The position numbers and the translations under genes were made by a program. Shown here one piece after another: positions 1 to 12,408 of a stretch of 64,000 nt of DNA (its first letter is position 1; the number at the start of each line of letters is the position of its first letter). The stretch comes from Orobanche coerulescens (lineage: Eukaryota > Streptophyta > Magnoliopsida > Lamiales > Orobanchaceae): contig CM065811.1 of assembly GCA_033398695.1 (NCBI GenBank), positions 113,755,501-113,819,500 of the forward strand, read 5' to 3'. The notes below the pieces were generated by a model that saw only the letters and a program-made list of their open reading frames with translations, made no database searches and was not told where the DNA came from.

Positions 1-2241
1 CTGAAGAGAGCTCACCATCCCGAGTATTGTGTACACTAACCCTGGCCAGCAACCTTTGTCTAATTCAGGATCCTATCATTTCATAGGTTGGCAAGCCAAC
101 AGTGATAGGTTCATAACAATCCACATAAAAGTTTTTATGCATCATAATCATTTGAAATCATAATTTGCTTGTAAAACATTTCATCAAGATAGGGCAAAGC
201 TCAAATCATTTTCGTATAGAAAGCCCACATAATCATTTTCGTATAGAAAGCCCACCTAGACAAGTAATAAACGCAAGCAAAATGATTCTCGGCTCTTCCT
301 TACGATTCAGTCTGTTGCTCCACCTTTTATCGAAAACAACTAAGTTTAGCGGTCGATCGAGCTTAACGAAGTCTAACGGACAACAGACTCGATCTACATG
401 TTTGGACTTTATAGTTTGCATTCGACTTAAGTTTAATAATAAAAGCTATGATTCTTTTAGAGAACCAAACTGATTACATAACATATAAAGATACTAATAA
501 CGTTAACCGATACTCGATTCCGTTACACATCCCTTGGTTCAAAAAAAAACATCATAAAACACTAAATCATAATCATAAAATAATGTGCATCAAGTCTAGA
601 AAGAATAAGCATTCTGCTAATGAAATTAAGAACTAGATAGTAAATGTTGTGGTATTGAAAATTCACTGAAGTCTAGTTTCAAATACATTTTACAAATCTC
701 AAAAATATGAAACGTGGAGAAAGTTATGGTCGTTTCCGTGAAGTGTGACGAAACTGCCAACTTCCGACGAAAATGGGAAAAACATCATATTAACCTAGAG
801 CTCGTTTCTAGCAACGAAAACCCTAAACATGTAAACTCTAATCATACATATCATACTTATAAGACATATAGGAGTTGACATACAACCATGCTCCTCGGCA
901 TTACGAACTCCATTTCATAATCTTTTCTTTTGCAAAATGACTACTTACTCATTCTTATTTTTCCAACATTAACATTCAAACATCATTAACATCAAACAAC
1001 ACACTTAACATACACTCATGTTGATAATCAAAGTCTTGATCCTAACATACAAATGACCTAAATATTACTTTAAAATCCTCAATACATAACATGCTCCTTA
1101 ACTACATCAGATATTACCAACACATCTTCCAACTTTATAAATCTAACTTCATGTTCTTGTTTTCAAATAAATTTTCAAAGCATTTTATAAAAATCTAACA
1201 AAAACATATCATGTACTCCTTTCATACCTCATCACAATTATCAAGTCACTTTTGAACATACAACAATATATCAAGAACTAAGCATGATTCTTCCTTACTT
1301 TCAAAACACCAAACATTTTATAAAAATCCCACAAATTCAACATAGCATCATATCATCATATAGCAACATATTGTGTAAGAAAATCATAAGAAAAACAACA
1401 CATGATTAGATTATGAAACCCTAAAATTTTCGGCTAACATGAAGAAAATCAAGACATGATTACAACTTATTCTAAAAACTTCAAGAACCTTAAAATCAAC
1501 TTAAAAACAACATACAAAACATTATAACATTAAACCTAAACTCTTCATATATTTTCTAAATTTTAAAGTGGTCCAAAACCTATTTTTACTTGGGTAGAAA
1601 TGAAGAGAATGAGGTAACTTACTTGAATATGAACTTGGATTCAAGTTTGGAACACAAAGTGAGCTTCTAACTTGAGTTTTTACTGAAGAACAATGGTGTT
1701 CTTCAATGGTGGGGGGAGGGGGGGGCTTAAGTGGAGAAGAAGAGGGAAGAAGATGAAGTGAGGAGGATAAAGAAAGGGAGGTGATGTCCTTTTATATACT
1801 AGGTTAACCCTAGACGTCGTCATAAACCGGTCGATACTCGGGTATTAAACGTATGACATATACTTAAATTATCGTGTCACACTTACAGCTTAAATTCGGA
1901 GAAAAGTCTTGCGATTTATGGAGCACGAATTATCCGAGAAAATAACTCGACATAAAATATACCCGAAAACTCAAAAAGTAAACTTTTGAAAATCGTACTC
2001 GTAACGTAAATGTAGTGTATATAGAAGTCGACGGAATCACGATTCTGTCTATCGAAACATAAAAATCAAATTCGGAAGATAAACACAAGCAGATAACCGA
2101 ACATCTGATTTTTGATTTAAAACGTGTAAATAGTTCTAAACTTACTCCATTAGTCAGAATTTTATTATTTGTGAATGCAAAACTCTAATGTCTCACTTGA
2201 GGTCATAATAATTCATGCATATAAAAGACCGGGGCATTACA
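1..2241 (-). repeat. Partial LTR, minus-oriented, cut by the window edge
   Basis: Reading the minus strand, the LTR starts at 2241 with TGTAATGCCCCGG, the plant gypsy-type LTR start. A TATA box (TATATAAAAGG on the minus strand, 1789-1799) is followed by a C/T-rich leader, and an excellent splice donor (CAA/GTAAGT, donor bases 1622-1621) lies about 170 nt further on. The remaining 1.6 kb is AT-rich and non-coding. The LTR end and internal region lie outside the window, so the family cannot be named. It cuts the plus-strand LTR to its right, so it is the younger of the two. Confidence 0.6.
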
Positions 2242-2989
2242 ACATAAATAATCCTTAGGAAATGTGTGTTTGATGATTTGGGTCTTGGACCCCCTGTTTT
2301 GTGAATTGGGTCGTGGACCCCGTGTGTTGTTATCATAATTGTGTTTTGAGAAAATGACTTTTGGGTTGTGCCCCTAAATATTTTCGAAAGGCTTGAGAAT
2401 TCTTAAAATCCCAAATGTATTCAAAACTCCCGAGATCGTAAAATGTTTTTACAAGATGTATATCGGGTTTACCCCTATTATCGATTTAACCGTTTTGATC
2501 AAGTGATTTACCTCGGGAAGTATGTTAATGATTTCTAAGTCTTTGGAGTATGATATGTATGGCTCGTTTTCGTATTTTATACTTGCACTAGCAAAACAGT
2601 GGAGTTTTGCTAACCCCCGAGTATTTGGGGGGTGGATGTCTGTATTTGCATTCAGGTTTTGGGAGCATAACACAGGGTCGGCATGAAGGATGATGAAAGA
2701 TGATCGATACTAATCACATGAGGGCCCGTACATTATTGTTTGGTTTAGTTGTATTTTATTTTTGCTGCAGTATTCTTTCCCGTTGTACAGAAGTGTGTTG
2801 TATTCGACCCCTGCGTGGGCATGTAATGTGTTTGAGTTGTATGTATTAATTGAAAGACCAAATCGGTATACTGAGTCATTTTAGCCTTAAAGGCATTGTT
2901 GAGAGGTTCGATATTGTTACCAGTCTGGTAGATCCTTGAGGAAAGGTTCTACGGCGTATAATATCTCTGAGCGGATTGGGGGTGTTACA
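2242..2989 (+). repeat. 3' end of an LTR (fragment 'Z'), related to element L
   Basis: Ends in GGGGGTGTTACA at 2989 and resembles the last ~640 bp of the L LTRs (13850-14475), including the block ACTTGCACTAG, two hairpins (2589-2612 and 2615-2630), a splice-acceptor-like TTGCATTCAG/G (AG 2654-2655) and the terminal GGTAGATCCTTG block. Its left part was removed or displaced by the LTR at 1-2241. It sits inside the gag remnant of element M. Its 5-bp flank on the right is AAAGT; the partner is outside the window. Confidence 0.7.
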
Positions 2990-3664
2990 AAAGTGGCAGA
3001 TCTTGTCGTTCTCCTCCTTAACCTTAGCCTTCACGTAGCCCAACTCCCGATTGAAATCTGCAGTAGCCTGAGAAACTGGAATATCTCGAGGCTGAGTATC
3101 ATAAAAAGCATGAATTCGCGCCTGACCAACCAGCCACGAAGAGTACTCCGCTTACATGAGGTCTCTGAACTCGGACCAAGAAGCAACATGATCCTGAGGC
3201 CCGACAACCTCCCACCAATCAGCCGCATCTCCAGTGAGAAAATACTGGGTAATCGGGACCTTGCGATACTCAAGACAACTAGTGGCAGTAAAGACCTTGG
3301 ACATCTCCTTGATCTACCCCTCCCAGCCGATCGGGTCTGAAGCCCCCGAAAGCTGAGAAGGATGCATCTTGATGCCATCCTAAAGCTAACGATCCGCCCC
3401 GGCCCGAGCAGCATGAGCCGGGTTTTGAACCGTCTGGGCTGTCGCAACCATTTGGTTCACCATCTGTTGCATTACATCTGCAACATTAAGGTTGGCGCCA
3501 TCTTGAGTTGCAGTATGACTATGATGGCCATCAGTACTGCCGGCTCCAGAAGAATGTGACTTGGACGCCCCACTGGCTGACCCACGTCCCCGGCTGCGAC
3601 CACGACCACAACCAAGACCTCGACCTCAGCATCCATACTAGAGATAAGATGTGGCAAAAGCAAC
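2990..3664 (-). pseudogene. Degenerate gag N-terminal fragment of element M
   Basis: On the minus strand the conceptual translation begins with a Gly/Arg-rich stretch (GRGRSRGRGS), then a Ser/Gly/His linker, VADVMQQMVNQMV, and a retrotransposon gag core (DPIGWEGQIKEM, then TGDAADWWEVVGPQD, then a WSEFRDLM motif). Stops and frame changes break it (for example a TAG after GAGADR), so no single reading frame spans it. These motifs are typical of the Retrotrans_gag domain of plant Ty3/gypsy elements, whose product forms the cytoplasmic virus-like particle. The right end is separated from the PBS (3856-3869) by a short leader; the left end is cut by the LTR at 2242-2989. It is a dead relic. Confidence 0.7.
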
Positions 3665-3855
3665 TCGATGATAAGTACGATAGAAAACAATCACAATACA
3701 AGAAACGGAAGTACGATACGAGAAATCAGAAGAATAGAGTAAGGAAAACTTACGAACACTAGTGGTACCGAGACACTGGCGGCGTGATGACGATGTGCAG
3801 AAATAAAATACAACTAGACCCAAATAACCGACAAGCCTAGGTATCCATAAACCTA

Positions 3856-3869
3856 GTTCTCTGATCCCA
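3856..3869 (-). other. Primer-binding site of element M
   Basis: Minus-strand TGGGATCAGAGAAC starts 5 nt inside the LTR boundary at 3875. It matches the plant initiator tRNA-Met PBS (TGGTATCAGAGC) with small differences. It fixes M as minus-oriented and the adjacent LTR as its 5' LTR. Confidence 0.7.
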
Positions 3870-4432
3870 TTTTCTGTAATAACCCCAAGATAATCAAGGT
3901 ATATTACACCGTCGTGGACCCCTACATGGGACCCACCAGGCTAATTAAGAAATACCACTCGTCTAACTATCTGAGATAGCGAGAAAACACACATCACTAG
4001 GATGAGAATAAATGAAACGCCCGGTATAACCGTCAAAACAGACATCATTGACAATCATAAATAACATTTAATAATACAAGCCACAATCCAGTAGAAATGC
4101 CTAAGTACTCGCGAGTACTATCTATAAGTTCATCAGTTTAAAAACAACTGCATCAAAAAGGACAACGGAAATAAAGGGTCTCATTTCCACACGTCATCAA
4201 CCCTGACTAGCATCCTCGTACTACCCCAGTGCCTACTCGTCCAGCTGAACATAACCTAAAATTCATAACAAGAATTTCCCCAAAACGGGTCCCCAAAGGG
4301 TTTGCAATTACGCTAGTACAAGTAATCAAGGCAAACGATTCGCTTACACATTTCATAGTATATGCATCAATTCATTTCATAAACCAAAATCAGACATGTC
4401 ATTTCTGGAAACAAAGAGTCAACAGTCAATTT

Positions 4433-4660
4433 GCCTAGGACCAGGGTGAAGCTACTGGTCCCACTCGAGGCCTCTAAGGACCCTCCCGAGCTAGCTATAT
4501 CATAAAATAAATCACACACAGGCATCGCCTAGGACCAGGGTGAAGCCACTGGTCCCACTCGAGGCCTCTAAGGATCCTCCCGAGATGGCTAGAGAATCAA
4601 ACTCGTGAATCTAGAGTGAAGTCATAGATTCCCCCGAGGCCCCGTCGGACCCTCACTGAG
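4433..4660. repeat. Tandem repeats inside the M LTR
   Basis: Two close copies (about 4434-4497 and 4530-4593) share CCTAGGACCAGGGTGAAG, CACTGGTCCCACTCGAGG and CTCTAAGGA..CTCCCGAG. A third, more diverged copy begins near 4612 (GAAGTCATAGATTC.CCCGAGGC). Unit spacing is about 96 bp. The block is GC-richer than the surrounding LTR and lies in the predicted LTR intron. Confidence 0.75.
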
Positions 4661-5142
4661 TGAGAAAAGCACACACAAACACATCCCCATTTCATGTTAA
4701 GCATAAAAGTTTCCAAGAATACTTGCCTTGAGTAATTGAAGACGACACGAACGTAAAGGAAAATCAACCACGATCACTAGGAACCGATAAACCCGAACCT
4801 AACGATTCGAAGAATACAATCACAACCATTTATAAACAAGTACGGAAATGGAATACACCCGAACCCACCTACGATTAATGTAAGTTCGGACAAAACAACA
4901 ACGAGGACGGATCGCAACCGAACCCTCTCGATTTCACAAATACAATAGAACTTTCCATGAACTCGTAGGGAAAGCAAGAATACCACCAAGATTAATCATA
5001 TACATCATGGATTAATCCATGATACGGAACGAATCGGACAAAAACTCAAAAACCCCCAAATTTCCCAAAATAGGGTTATAGGAGATTACATCGGATCGAA
5101 GACGAAGAACAAGTGTTGGTGTTGTTAATATACATCAAGAAC

Positions 5143-5147
5143 TCAAG
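5143..5147. repeat. Target-site duplication of N (left copy, TCAAG)
   Basis: TCAAG directly precedes the N LTR start TGTAACGCCCC at 5148 and is repeated at 24064-24068, directly after the distal LTR end. The 5-bp direct repeat marks integrase-mediated insertion of N. Confidence 0.9.
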
Positions 5148-5639
5148 TGTAACGCCCCGACTTTCTAGGGATATTTATTGGGGAAAATAAATAAAAAGGT
5201 AAATTTTGACAAAAATATTTTTCTTTGAGAATATTAAAATTCTCGCCTACAAAGTCGAGTCGCTACACTAACATAAATTAAATACCTTTAAATAAGGCAA
5301 CATTTCATCATAGATGCGAGATAAAATTTTGCGGCGGAAGAATAAATCATAAATTATAAATTTCTAGTCAACGTTTCCCCAAATAAGTTTCAAAACATTA
5401 GACATAACGAAAAACATCATATCATAGATCCTCTTTCATATGCCCTCTCGGCTCGATCCTTCGTCCATCCGGATCGGTTCAACCTGCGGGATCAATAAAG
5501 GTAGGGGTGAGCTTCCTTCAGCTCGTGGAAATCACACTGATCACAGTAATATACAATCTCATGGAAAGCATAACATGAATAATCTATCATATGTTTCCTC
5601 AACGTCAATGCATACACACAATATTACGTATAGCATGAA

Positions 5640-5790
5640 TCGATCAGGCATAACACGAATATTGAGGTTGCGCAGGTGCCCCCGCAACAACATTAAACAT
5701 ACATACAATACCACATATAATATGAATCGAGCACGCATGTGAATATTGAGGCTGTGCAGGTGTCCCCGTAACAACATATATCTTAAGATA
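5640..5790. repeat. Two-copy repeat in N LTR
   Basis: Two units of roughly 90 bp each hold CGAATATTGAGG or GTGAATATTGAGG followed by TTGCGCAGGTGCCCCCGCAA (or a diverged form), whose ends TTGCG/CGCAA are complementary. The same pair recurs at about 21786-21935 in the other LTR. Confidence 0.7.
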
Positions 5791-6362
5791 GCCTCTTACA
5801 CGAATACAGGTGAGCCTGATTTACAACGTGCATCATAATTTTAAACATGAATCGAATATCATATATACTCCAATTAAATCATTTAAAGTGATAGTGAAAA
5901 TTCCCACCTGAATAAATGTTGATGTCTGACTTGAATATGAAGATGCTCCACTCACAGTCCTAAGCCCGTAAATCCTCGATAAAGTCTACATATAATAATA
6001 ATTTAATCATTATAAAATATTACGATATAATGACTGAAATTAAAATATATATGCATAAATTCAGATTATTATTAATATTAATTGAAAGTCAACATTTTAA
6101 TGTCTTGATCATAATTAGGACTGAATCTTAATTATTGAAAAGTTGATTGAATTAAGTATGCATGAATTAGGAACTTGGGGCTGAAACTGAATGAGCTGAA
6201 AAGATGATTGGGGTCAATATCGAAGTAATTAAAAATCTGGAGTCGAATTGAATGATACTGGAAAAAGTGAGGGCTAAATTGAAGAAATTATATATCAGAC
6301 TGGGGCTAAATTAAAGTATCTAGAATTCTGGGGTTAAATTGAATAACCCTAAAAAGGTTGGG

Positions 6363-6714
6363 TATAAAAATCCCTAACACCTTTCGGCCGACATCAACCT
6401 CACAATTCTATCGTCCCTCTCTCGAACAATCTTCTCCCTCCCGTCTCTATCTAACTCTCTGCAAATTTCTTCTCAACCTATCTACACTGATTCCCGACCT
6501 CAAAACTCTCTCTCATCTATACACACACACACAAAACCTCGGTTCGATGAACACATATACGACCAGACTGGAAAATCGGACATACTTCGAAAATTACTCT
6601 CGCACCACTTCGCGACTTCAGGACGGTGGCGACGATGGCTTCCGACCGAGTAATAGTTCCGGCGGATCGAAGATGATGACTCCGAATTTTCTCTCGGGTC
6701 CCCCGTCCGGGTAA
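6363..6714 (+). promoter_or_regulatory. Antisense promoter-like segment in N 3' LTR
   Basis: Plus-strand TATAAAAA (6363-6370), a CT-rich leader (6410-6530), an ATGGCTTCC start context near 6632, and CCGTCCGG/GTAAGG (donor near 6713) followed by T-rich, intron-like sequence. This is opposite to the element's transcription. It may be an antisense promoter or a captured host-gene 5' end; the first reading frame (MASDRVIVPADRR) stops after 13 codons. The counterpart in the other LTR is 22480-22880. Confidence 0.45.
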
Positions 6715-7478
6715 GGTTTGAAACTGGGTTGAGGTTTTTCAGGCTTCTGATATGCCGATTGAAATTCGGGATGGAAGGTTTGATTCCAATCGGATTTAGA
6801 TTCGGCCGGGGTTATTGAAGTCGGTTATGAATGTGGGAAATTTCGATTTGGATTACTGATTATTAATGATGGGGATGGATCCGAATCGGGTCTATAATGT
6901 GGGCTCGGACTATGGGGATAAGTATTTCTGATTCGGATCGATTACTGAATTTGGGTTTGATTCTTCAAATCAAGCCTAGATAGAAAATTAGGGTTCGGCT
7001 GCGTCCCTGGATTGCCGGAATCGGGCTGTGGAAATTTATTATGGGTTTGTTCGTGGTTGTGCGAATTCGGCTGATGGGTTGGATGCTTTAGAGTTTTAGT
7101 GTTTGAGATTTGTGTTTGATTGTTTTTCTCTTTGTTTAATTAACTGATACGAATATGAAACTATAGTACAAGATTTTTAGGGTTGAAAATACCTGCTGGA
7201 AAGTAAAGTTTGGAAGATGAAGTTACAGATTCCAAGTTGCTGCTGGGACGATCGGTAGAAAGGCTGCCTCGTGTGTATTTTGTGTTTTTTGTATTGTGTA
7301 TTCTTCTTGATCCTCTGTATTTCTGTCGTGGAATTGTGGTAGGCTAAGAGTTGTGTATTGTATATTTTAGGGTTGTTCTGTAGAGTATATTTATACTGTA
7401 TTAGAATTAGGGTTAAGGTAAATTTTCTGGACTTAATTATTAATTTGGGTCAGCACAATATGTTTGGGCGAGATGGTA

Positions 7479-7519
<41 letters not shown>

Positions 7520-8012
7520 TATAATAATAATGATAAAATAATAATAGTGACAGTAGTAATAATATTAATAATATCGATTGGATCTGCCATTGCTAGAGGT
7601 GTGGGGGCTCAGTTAGTTTCGAGGCTTCCCACTAATTTTTTGTAATCCTATGAGTTTTTAATAGAGAACAACATTAATAATAAAAAAAATATCGATACTA
7701 ATAATAATTATATCGAAAGTAATATAAACGATGATATCGAAATGATAAAGATAAAAGTATTAATACCATCAATATTAATATGGTTCTTATTAAAAATGTT
7801 ATAATTATTAATAATATTACCTCTAATAATTATAATATTAATAACAATGACTAATATTAAATGTTCTGAAATTAACTTGATAAATTGACTCGGGCTAGGA
7901 CTTGTGATACATCGAAATAAATGTTCATGATCCTCTAAATGAAATTAAATAAAATGAAATATATTATAATATTATTATAAATAATAATATTGAATTATCA
8001 AAATGGCAGGTA

Positions 8013-9238
8013 TTACATCCTACCCCTCTTAGAAAAAGTTTCATCCTCGAAAATAAATGACACACCTCGATTGAAGAAATTCGGATAACGAGCTTGAAGT
8101 TCTTCTTCGTGCTCCCAAGTGGCTTCATCTTTACTGTGGTTACGCCATTGAATCTTGACAAACACCTTCTCTTTGTTCTTCAACTGCCGGACTGGTCGGT
8201 CGAGAATCAGTTCTGGTTGTTCTTCATAGGTAAGATCTTTGTTCATCTCCACGGCGGTATAGTTTATGACGTGGCTCAGATCGTGCACATACTTCCTCAA
8301 CAATGATACGTGGAAAATGTTGTGCACGGCAGAAGTTCTAGGGGTAAAGCCAAATGGTAAGCTAACTCTCCAATTCGTTCAAGAATTTCGAACGGTCCAA
8401 TGTATCTCGGCCTCAACTTGCTCCTTGGATCAAAACGAACAATTCCCTTGGTAGGATATACCTTAAGGAATACTTTGTCGTCAATACAGAATTCGAGATC
8501 CTTCTTACGCTTGTCGGCGTAAGACTTCTGACGTTCTTGTGCTATCTTGATCCTCTCACGAATCTTATCCACTACACCAACTGTCCGTTCGATCATCTCG
8601 GGACCCAAAATTTTCCTTTCACTTACTTCATCTCAATACAGTGGTGATCGACACTTCCTACCGTATAAGGCTTCATACAGTGCCATACCGATTGTCGACT
8701 GATAATTATTGTTGTAAGCAAATTCTTCCAAAGGCAACAGTCGTTCCCAATTATTTCCCATGTCTAACACACATGCTCGCAACATATCCTCAAGGATTTG
8801 GATGGTCCTCTCGGATTAACCATCAGTCTGAGGATGATAGGTCGTACTAAAATTCAACTGCGTTCCCAAGGCTTCTTACAAACTCTCCCAAAAGCACGAT
8901 GTGAAACGAGTTTCCCTGTCGGATACTATAGAGACTGGCACTCCATGCAATTTAACAATCTCACGGACGTAAAGTTGAGCATACTGATCCATTCGAAATT
9001 TGACTAGGATAAAATGAGATGACTTTGTGAGTCGATCCACAACAACCCAAATACTGTGGTGTCATCTTTCTGTTCGAGGCAAACCTACCACAAAGTCCAT
9101 CGTAATGTGTTCCCATTTCCATTCCGGAATATGGAGTGATTTAAGTAGTCCAAAGGGGCGCTGGTGTTCTGCCTTCACTTGTTGACAAACTATACACCTT
9201 CTGACAAAGTCTGCCACATCTCTTTTCAATCATTCCCA
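8013..9238 (-). pseudogene. N integrase core and chromodomain-like C-terminus, decayed
   Basis: Minus-strand reading shows the end of the zinc-binding region (RRCIVCQQVK), the catalytic core (TMDFVVGLPR; VDRLTKSSHF; SDRETRF; HPQTDG then SERTIQ with the D,D-35-E acidic residues still recognisable), the YNNNYQSTI and ALYGRKCRSPL motifs, and the GPFEILERIGELAYHLALP block. A frameshift near 8300 moves the tail (HNIFHVSLLRKYV, RQLKNKEKVFVKIQWR, EATWEHEEELQARYPNFF) to another frame. This tail is a chromodomain-like targeting module of chromoviruses. Several in-frame TGA/TAG codons (for example 9239-9241 and just after) make it non-functional. Confidence 0.85.
8018..8032 (-). other. Polypurine tract of N
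   Basis: Minus-strand CTAAGAGGGGTAGGA directly precedes the LTR start TGTAATACC. It is the purine-rich primer for plus-strand DNA synthesis. Upstream lies the common motif TTTCGAGGATGAAACTTT (8035-8052), a diverged form of the inverted repeat found beside the PPT in other elements here. Confidence 0.85.
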
Positions 9239-11338
9239 TCAAATTGTCCTCTTAAGGTCTTGGTACATCTTTGTACTCCCAGGGTGTGCTGTATATGGAG
9301 TATTATGTGCCTCCTTTAATATTGATTCTCTCAACTTGACAACATTGGGCACGCAAATCCTCCCTTCGTAGTACATTGTGCCATCATCGGACACACTGAA
9401 TCCCTTATCCTCGCCTGAAAGAATATGTTCTTTCATTTTCACCAAGAAGTCGTCTTGTCCTTGACATTCTTTGATCTGCTTCTTCAAGGTTGGTTGTACC
9501 ACCAAACTAAGCAATAACGACTCAACTGGATTCGATGGTGTATCCATCTCAAGGTTAATCCTTGCAAATTCCTTGACTAAGCTTTCCTCTTTGGTTAATA
9601 AACAGGCTAGGTCTCCTCTCGCCTTACGGCTCAGTGCATCAGCAACTACGTTTGCTTTATCGGGGTGGTAATAAATTGTACAATCGTAGTCTTTGACCAA
9701 CTCTAGCCATCTGCGCTGCCTCATATTCAACTCCTTTTGTGTGAAAATAAATTTCAGACTTTTGTGGTCTGTATAAATTTCACACTTACCTCCATACAGG
9801 TAATGTCTCCAAATCTTCAAGGCATGAACTACCGCTGATAATTTCAAATCATGAGTAGGGTAGTTCAGCTCATGCGGTTTCAACTGTCTCGAAGCATAGG
9901 CAACTACCTTGCCCTATTGCATCAATACACATCCCAAGCCTTGCTTGGATGCATCACTGTAGATGACAAATTCTCTCGTCGGATTGGGAATGGTCAAAAC
10001 TGGTGCTGCAGTCAATCTTCGTTTAAGTTCTTGGAAACTCTTTTCGCATTTCTCATTCCATAAGAAAACTTCTCCCTTTCTAGTCAATCTAGTCATAGGT
10101 TCAACTATCTTCAAAACTCCCTCGATAAATCTCCGATAATAACCGGCTAATCCCAAGAAGCTGCGAACTTCATTTGGATTACTCGGTACTTTCCAATCAT
10201 TGATTGCTTCTACCTTAATCGGGTCAACCTCAATTCCTTTAGAAGTGACCACATGTCCCAAAAATGAAACTCAGTTAAGCCAGAATTCATACTTATTGAA
10301 CTTCGCATACAACTTCTCCTTGCGCAGTATTCCTAATAATGTCCTAAGATGTTGCTCATGTTCAACCTTGCTCTTTGAATACACCAGTATGTCATCTATG
10401 AACACAATGACAAACTTATCCAAATAAGGTTTAAATACACGGTTCATGAGGTCCATGAATACTGCTGGCGCATTAGTCAAACCAAATGTCATCACTATAA
10501 ACTCATAGTGTCCATAACTAGTTCGAAATGCGGTCTTCGGGATATCATCGTCCTTAATCCTCAGTTGGTGATATCCGGATCTCAAATCTATTTTTGAGAA
10601 CACTCATGATCCTCCAAGTTGATCGAATAGGTCCTCTATTCTAGGAGGTGGATATTTATTCTTTATCGTGAGTCGATTAAGTTCACGATAGTCTATGCAC
10701 ATCCTCAAACTTCCATCCTTTTTCTTCACGAAGAGCACTGGTGCACCTCATGGTGAAACACTCGGTCGGATAAATACAGAGTTGAGCAGTTCATGGAGTT
10801 GTACTTTCAGATCTTGTAATTCCTTAGGCGCCATCCTATAGGGAGCTTTCGATATTGGTGCTGCTCCTGGAACTGAATCAATCGAGAACTCAGCATGACG
10901 ATTCGGCAGAACTCCGGGCAAGTCTTTGGGAAAGACATATGGATACTCCTTGGCGATAGGTACATCATCTACCATCTTATCCGAAGTTGTTTTCCCCATC
11001 ACATTCACTAGGAATCCTTGGTAACTACTCTTCTTCGACATCTTCACACCTGATATCACCTTCGGGGTACTGCTGTGTCTTACTCCCTCGAATATGGTCT
11101 TGACATCATCAGATGGACATAAAGTTACCCTCCTTTCGGAGCATTCAACTATATTTCTATGTTTGTCCAACCAATCCATACCCAAAATAGCATCAAAATC
11201 AATGTGTTCAACTATGTGCAAGTCGGCTAAGAAGCTATGTTCATTAATCTCTATCTTCACCTTGTTAGTTATCGAGTCTACACGCACTACTCCCCCCGCA
11301 GGCATGCTAACTAACAGAGATCTAGGGGCTTTACTACT
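9239..11338 (-). pseudogene. N pol: protease tail, reverse transcriptase and RNase H, broken by stops
   Basis: One minus-strand frame carries ILGMDWLDKH of the protease region, YRMAPKELQDLK at the RT start, [44 protein letters not shown], the catalytic FIDD box (about 10402-10391), [14 protein letters not shown] and [13 protein letters not shown]. RNase H follows with [36 protein letters not shown] and [10 protein letters not shown]. Nonsense codons interrupt the frame at 10748-10750, 10604-10606, 10271-10273, 9914-9916 and 9239-9241, but the frame itself is preserved. The RT active-site acidic residues remain, so loss of function here comes from stops rather than active-site change. Confidence 0.9.
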
Positions 11339-11675
11339 TCAACAACCAATCATAGTACAAAGCTTCCTAGAGATGAATGAATGAGATGCACCCGTATCAA
11401 ACAAAACCAAAGCAGGAATATTAGCAACTGACAACATACCTGACATGGTTTGGGGTTCAATCTCTTCCTCTGCCTCGGCCATGCTATACACTTGAGCTTT
11501 GCCTCCTGAGCTTTGACCTTGCACATTATTGCCTGGGCCTTTTCCTATCTTCGGACACGCTGAGGCCATGTGTCCTTCCTCACGGCAAAAGTAGCACCGC
11601 TTCTGACCAAGCATACATGCACCTTTATGCCCCTTGCCACAAGGAGCACATGTAGGTTTATTGGACTGGGGTTTC
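11339..11675 (-). pseudogene. N gag C-terminus (zinc knuckle) and protease, right-truncated by L
   Basis: Minus strand, same frame as the rest of pol. A CCHC zinc knuckle (CYFCREEGHMASAC, C-x2-C-x4-H-x4-C) preceded by the Cys-rich CAPCGKGHKGAC is followed by an acidic linker and the aspartic protease active site (FDTGASHSF). The zinc knuckle binds genomic RNA during particle assembly; the protease cleaves the polyprotein. A TGA at 11339-11341 stops the frame. The upstream half of gag lies at 20252-21138, separated by insertion of L; the apparent Met at 11689 is L sequence, not a real start. Confidence 0.9.
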
Positions 11676-12377
11676 TGTAATATCCGCAATTTCGGATTTC
11701 TGGTAATTTTATTTTTTCGGCGGAGGTCCGTTTCGACGACTCGCTTGGGACCGTATCATCATTCTGAGAATGATTAATTCTGCACTTTTTGTCATCCGAG
11801 TTCGTTTCGGTATTGTTTTGTTGAGTTCCGTGTTTCTTAACAACTTTTCCGCACTCGTGTTCGATTCTTGTGAATCTCGTCAAATTCTTGTTTGAGTTTC
11901 CCGTAAGTCCGTTTAACTTTGTTAGACGTGTTGTGAGCTTTGGTTTGGTGTTTCGATCGCGTATCGTGATTTTCGGACGTTTTGGGTCATTTTCGTAATT
12001 TCCCAAAGTTTTGGGTAATTACTTCCGTTGTTGAATTCTGAGCCTTCGGGTGGTCGGAATTGTGTGTTCTCTTAGCCCTTAGATTCTTCTTTGCGAGTAC
12101 TTCGTGACCGTATCTTCGATTCGTATTCAGGTTCGGGTTTCGGTGTCGTTTTCTTGAGTTCAGTGTTATTAAACGACTTTTCCCAAATATGAGTCGACTT
12201 TGTAGAATCACCATAAATTCTTGAAAACTCCAAAGACTTTGAATCTTTTCAATATTATAGAGCATCAAGTTAGCTTTCCAATGGTTCAAACGGTGAGTCA
12301 ATGAGTCCTGACGAGAGAGTTATGGTCGAAATAGCTCATACACTCATTTTCCGTTTTGGCGAAGCGGCTGTACCTGT

Positions 12378-12408
12378 GCGCGGCACACTTATCTTGAGCC
12401 GCGGCACA
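12378..12408. promoter_or_regulatory. GCCGCGGC palindrome pair in L 5' LTR
   Basis: CGCGGCACAC and GCCGCGGCACAC stand about 20 bp apart, about 200 bp upstream of the predicted donor. The 3' LTR has the fuller form TGCCGCGGCACAC at 18147-18180. Position matches the promoter-proximal palindrome arrays of other LTR families here. Confidence 0.55.

Larger units (their letters stand above)
3875..5147 (-). repeat. 5' LTR of element M, 3' half (interrupted by N)
   Basis: Plus-strand TGTAATAACCCC at 3875 is the reverse complement of the LTR end. The LTR continues at 24069-25168 once N and one target duplication are removed, giving about 2.37 kb. Minus-strand splice signals: donor GAT/GTAATC at 5089-5088 and acceptor AATTTTAG/GTTAT at 4257-4256, a predicted intron of about 834 nt. 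N landed in the leader exon just upstream of that donor. Tandem repeats at 4433-4660 lie inside the predicted intron. Confidence 0.75.
5148..8017 (-). repeat. 3' LTR of N
   Basis: 2870 bp, TG...CA (plus strand TGTAACGCCCC to GGTATTACA). Sense (minus) promoter: TATA-like AGTATAAATATAC (7385-7397), leader, donor CAGCAG/GTATTTT (7192-7191) and acceptor TTTATTCAG/GTGGG (5909-5908), a predicted intron of about 1285 nt. On the opposite strand a second TATA box (TATAAAAA, 6363-6370) is followed by a CT-rich leader. It holds a short (CA)n run near 6520 and an (AAT)n tract at 7479-7530. It differs from the other LTR by point changes and microsatellite length. Confidence 0.95.

Noticed and set aside
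3031..3447. 138-residue minus-strand frame rich in Arg/Leu
   Set aside because: The gag remnant reads in different frames here; this one is a shadow without gag motifs.
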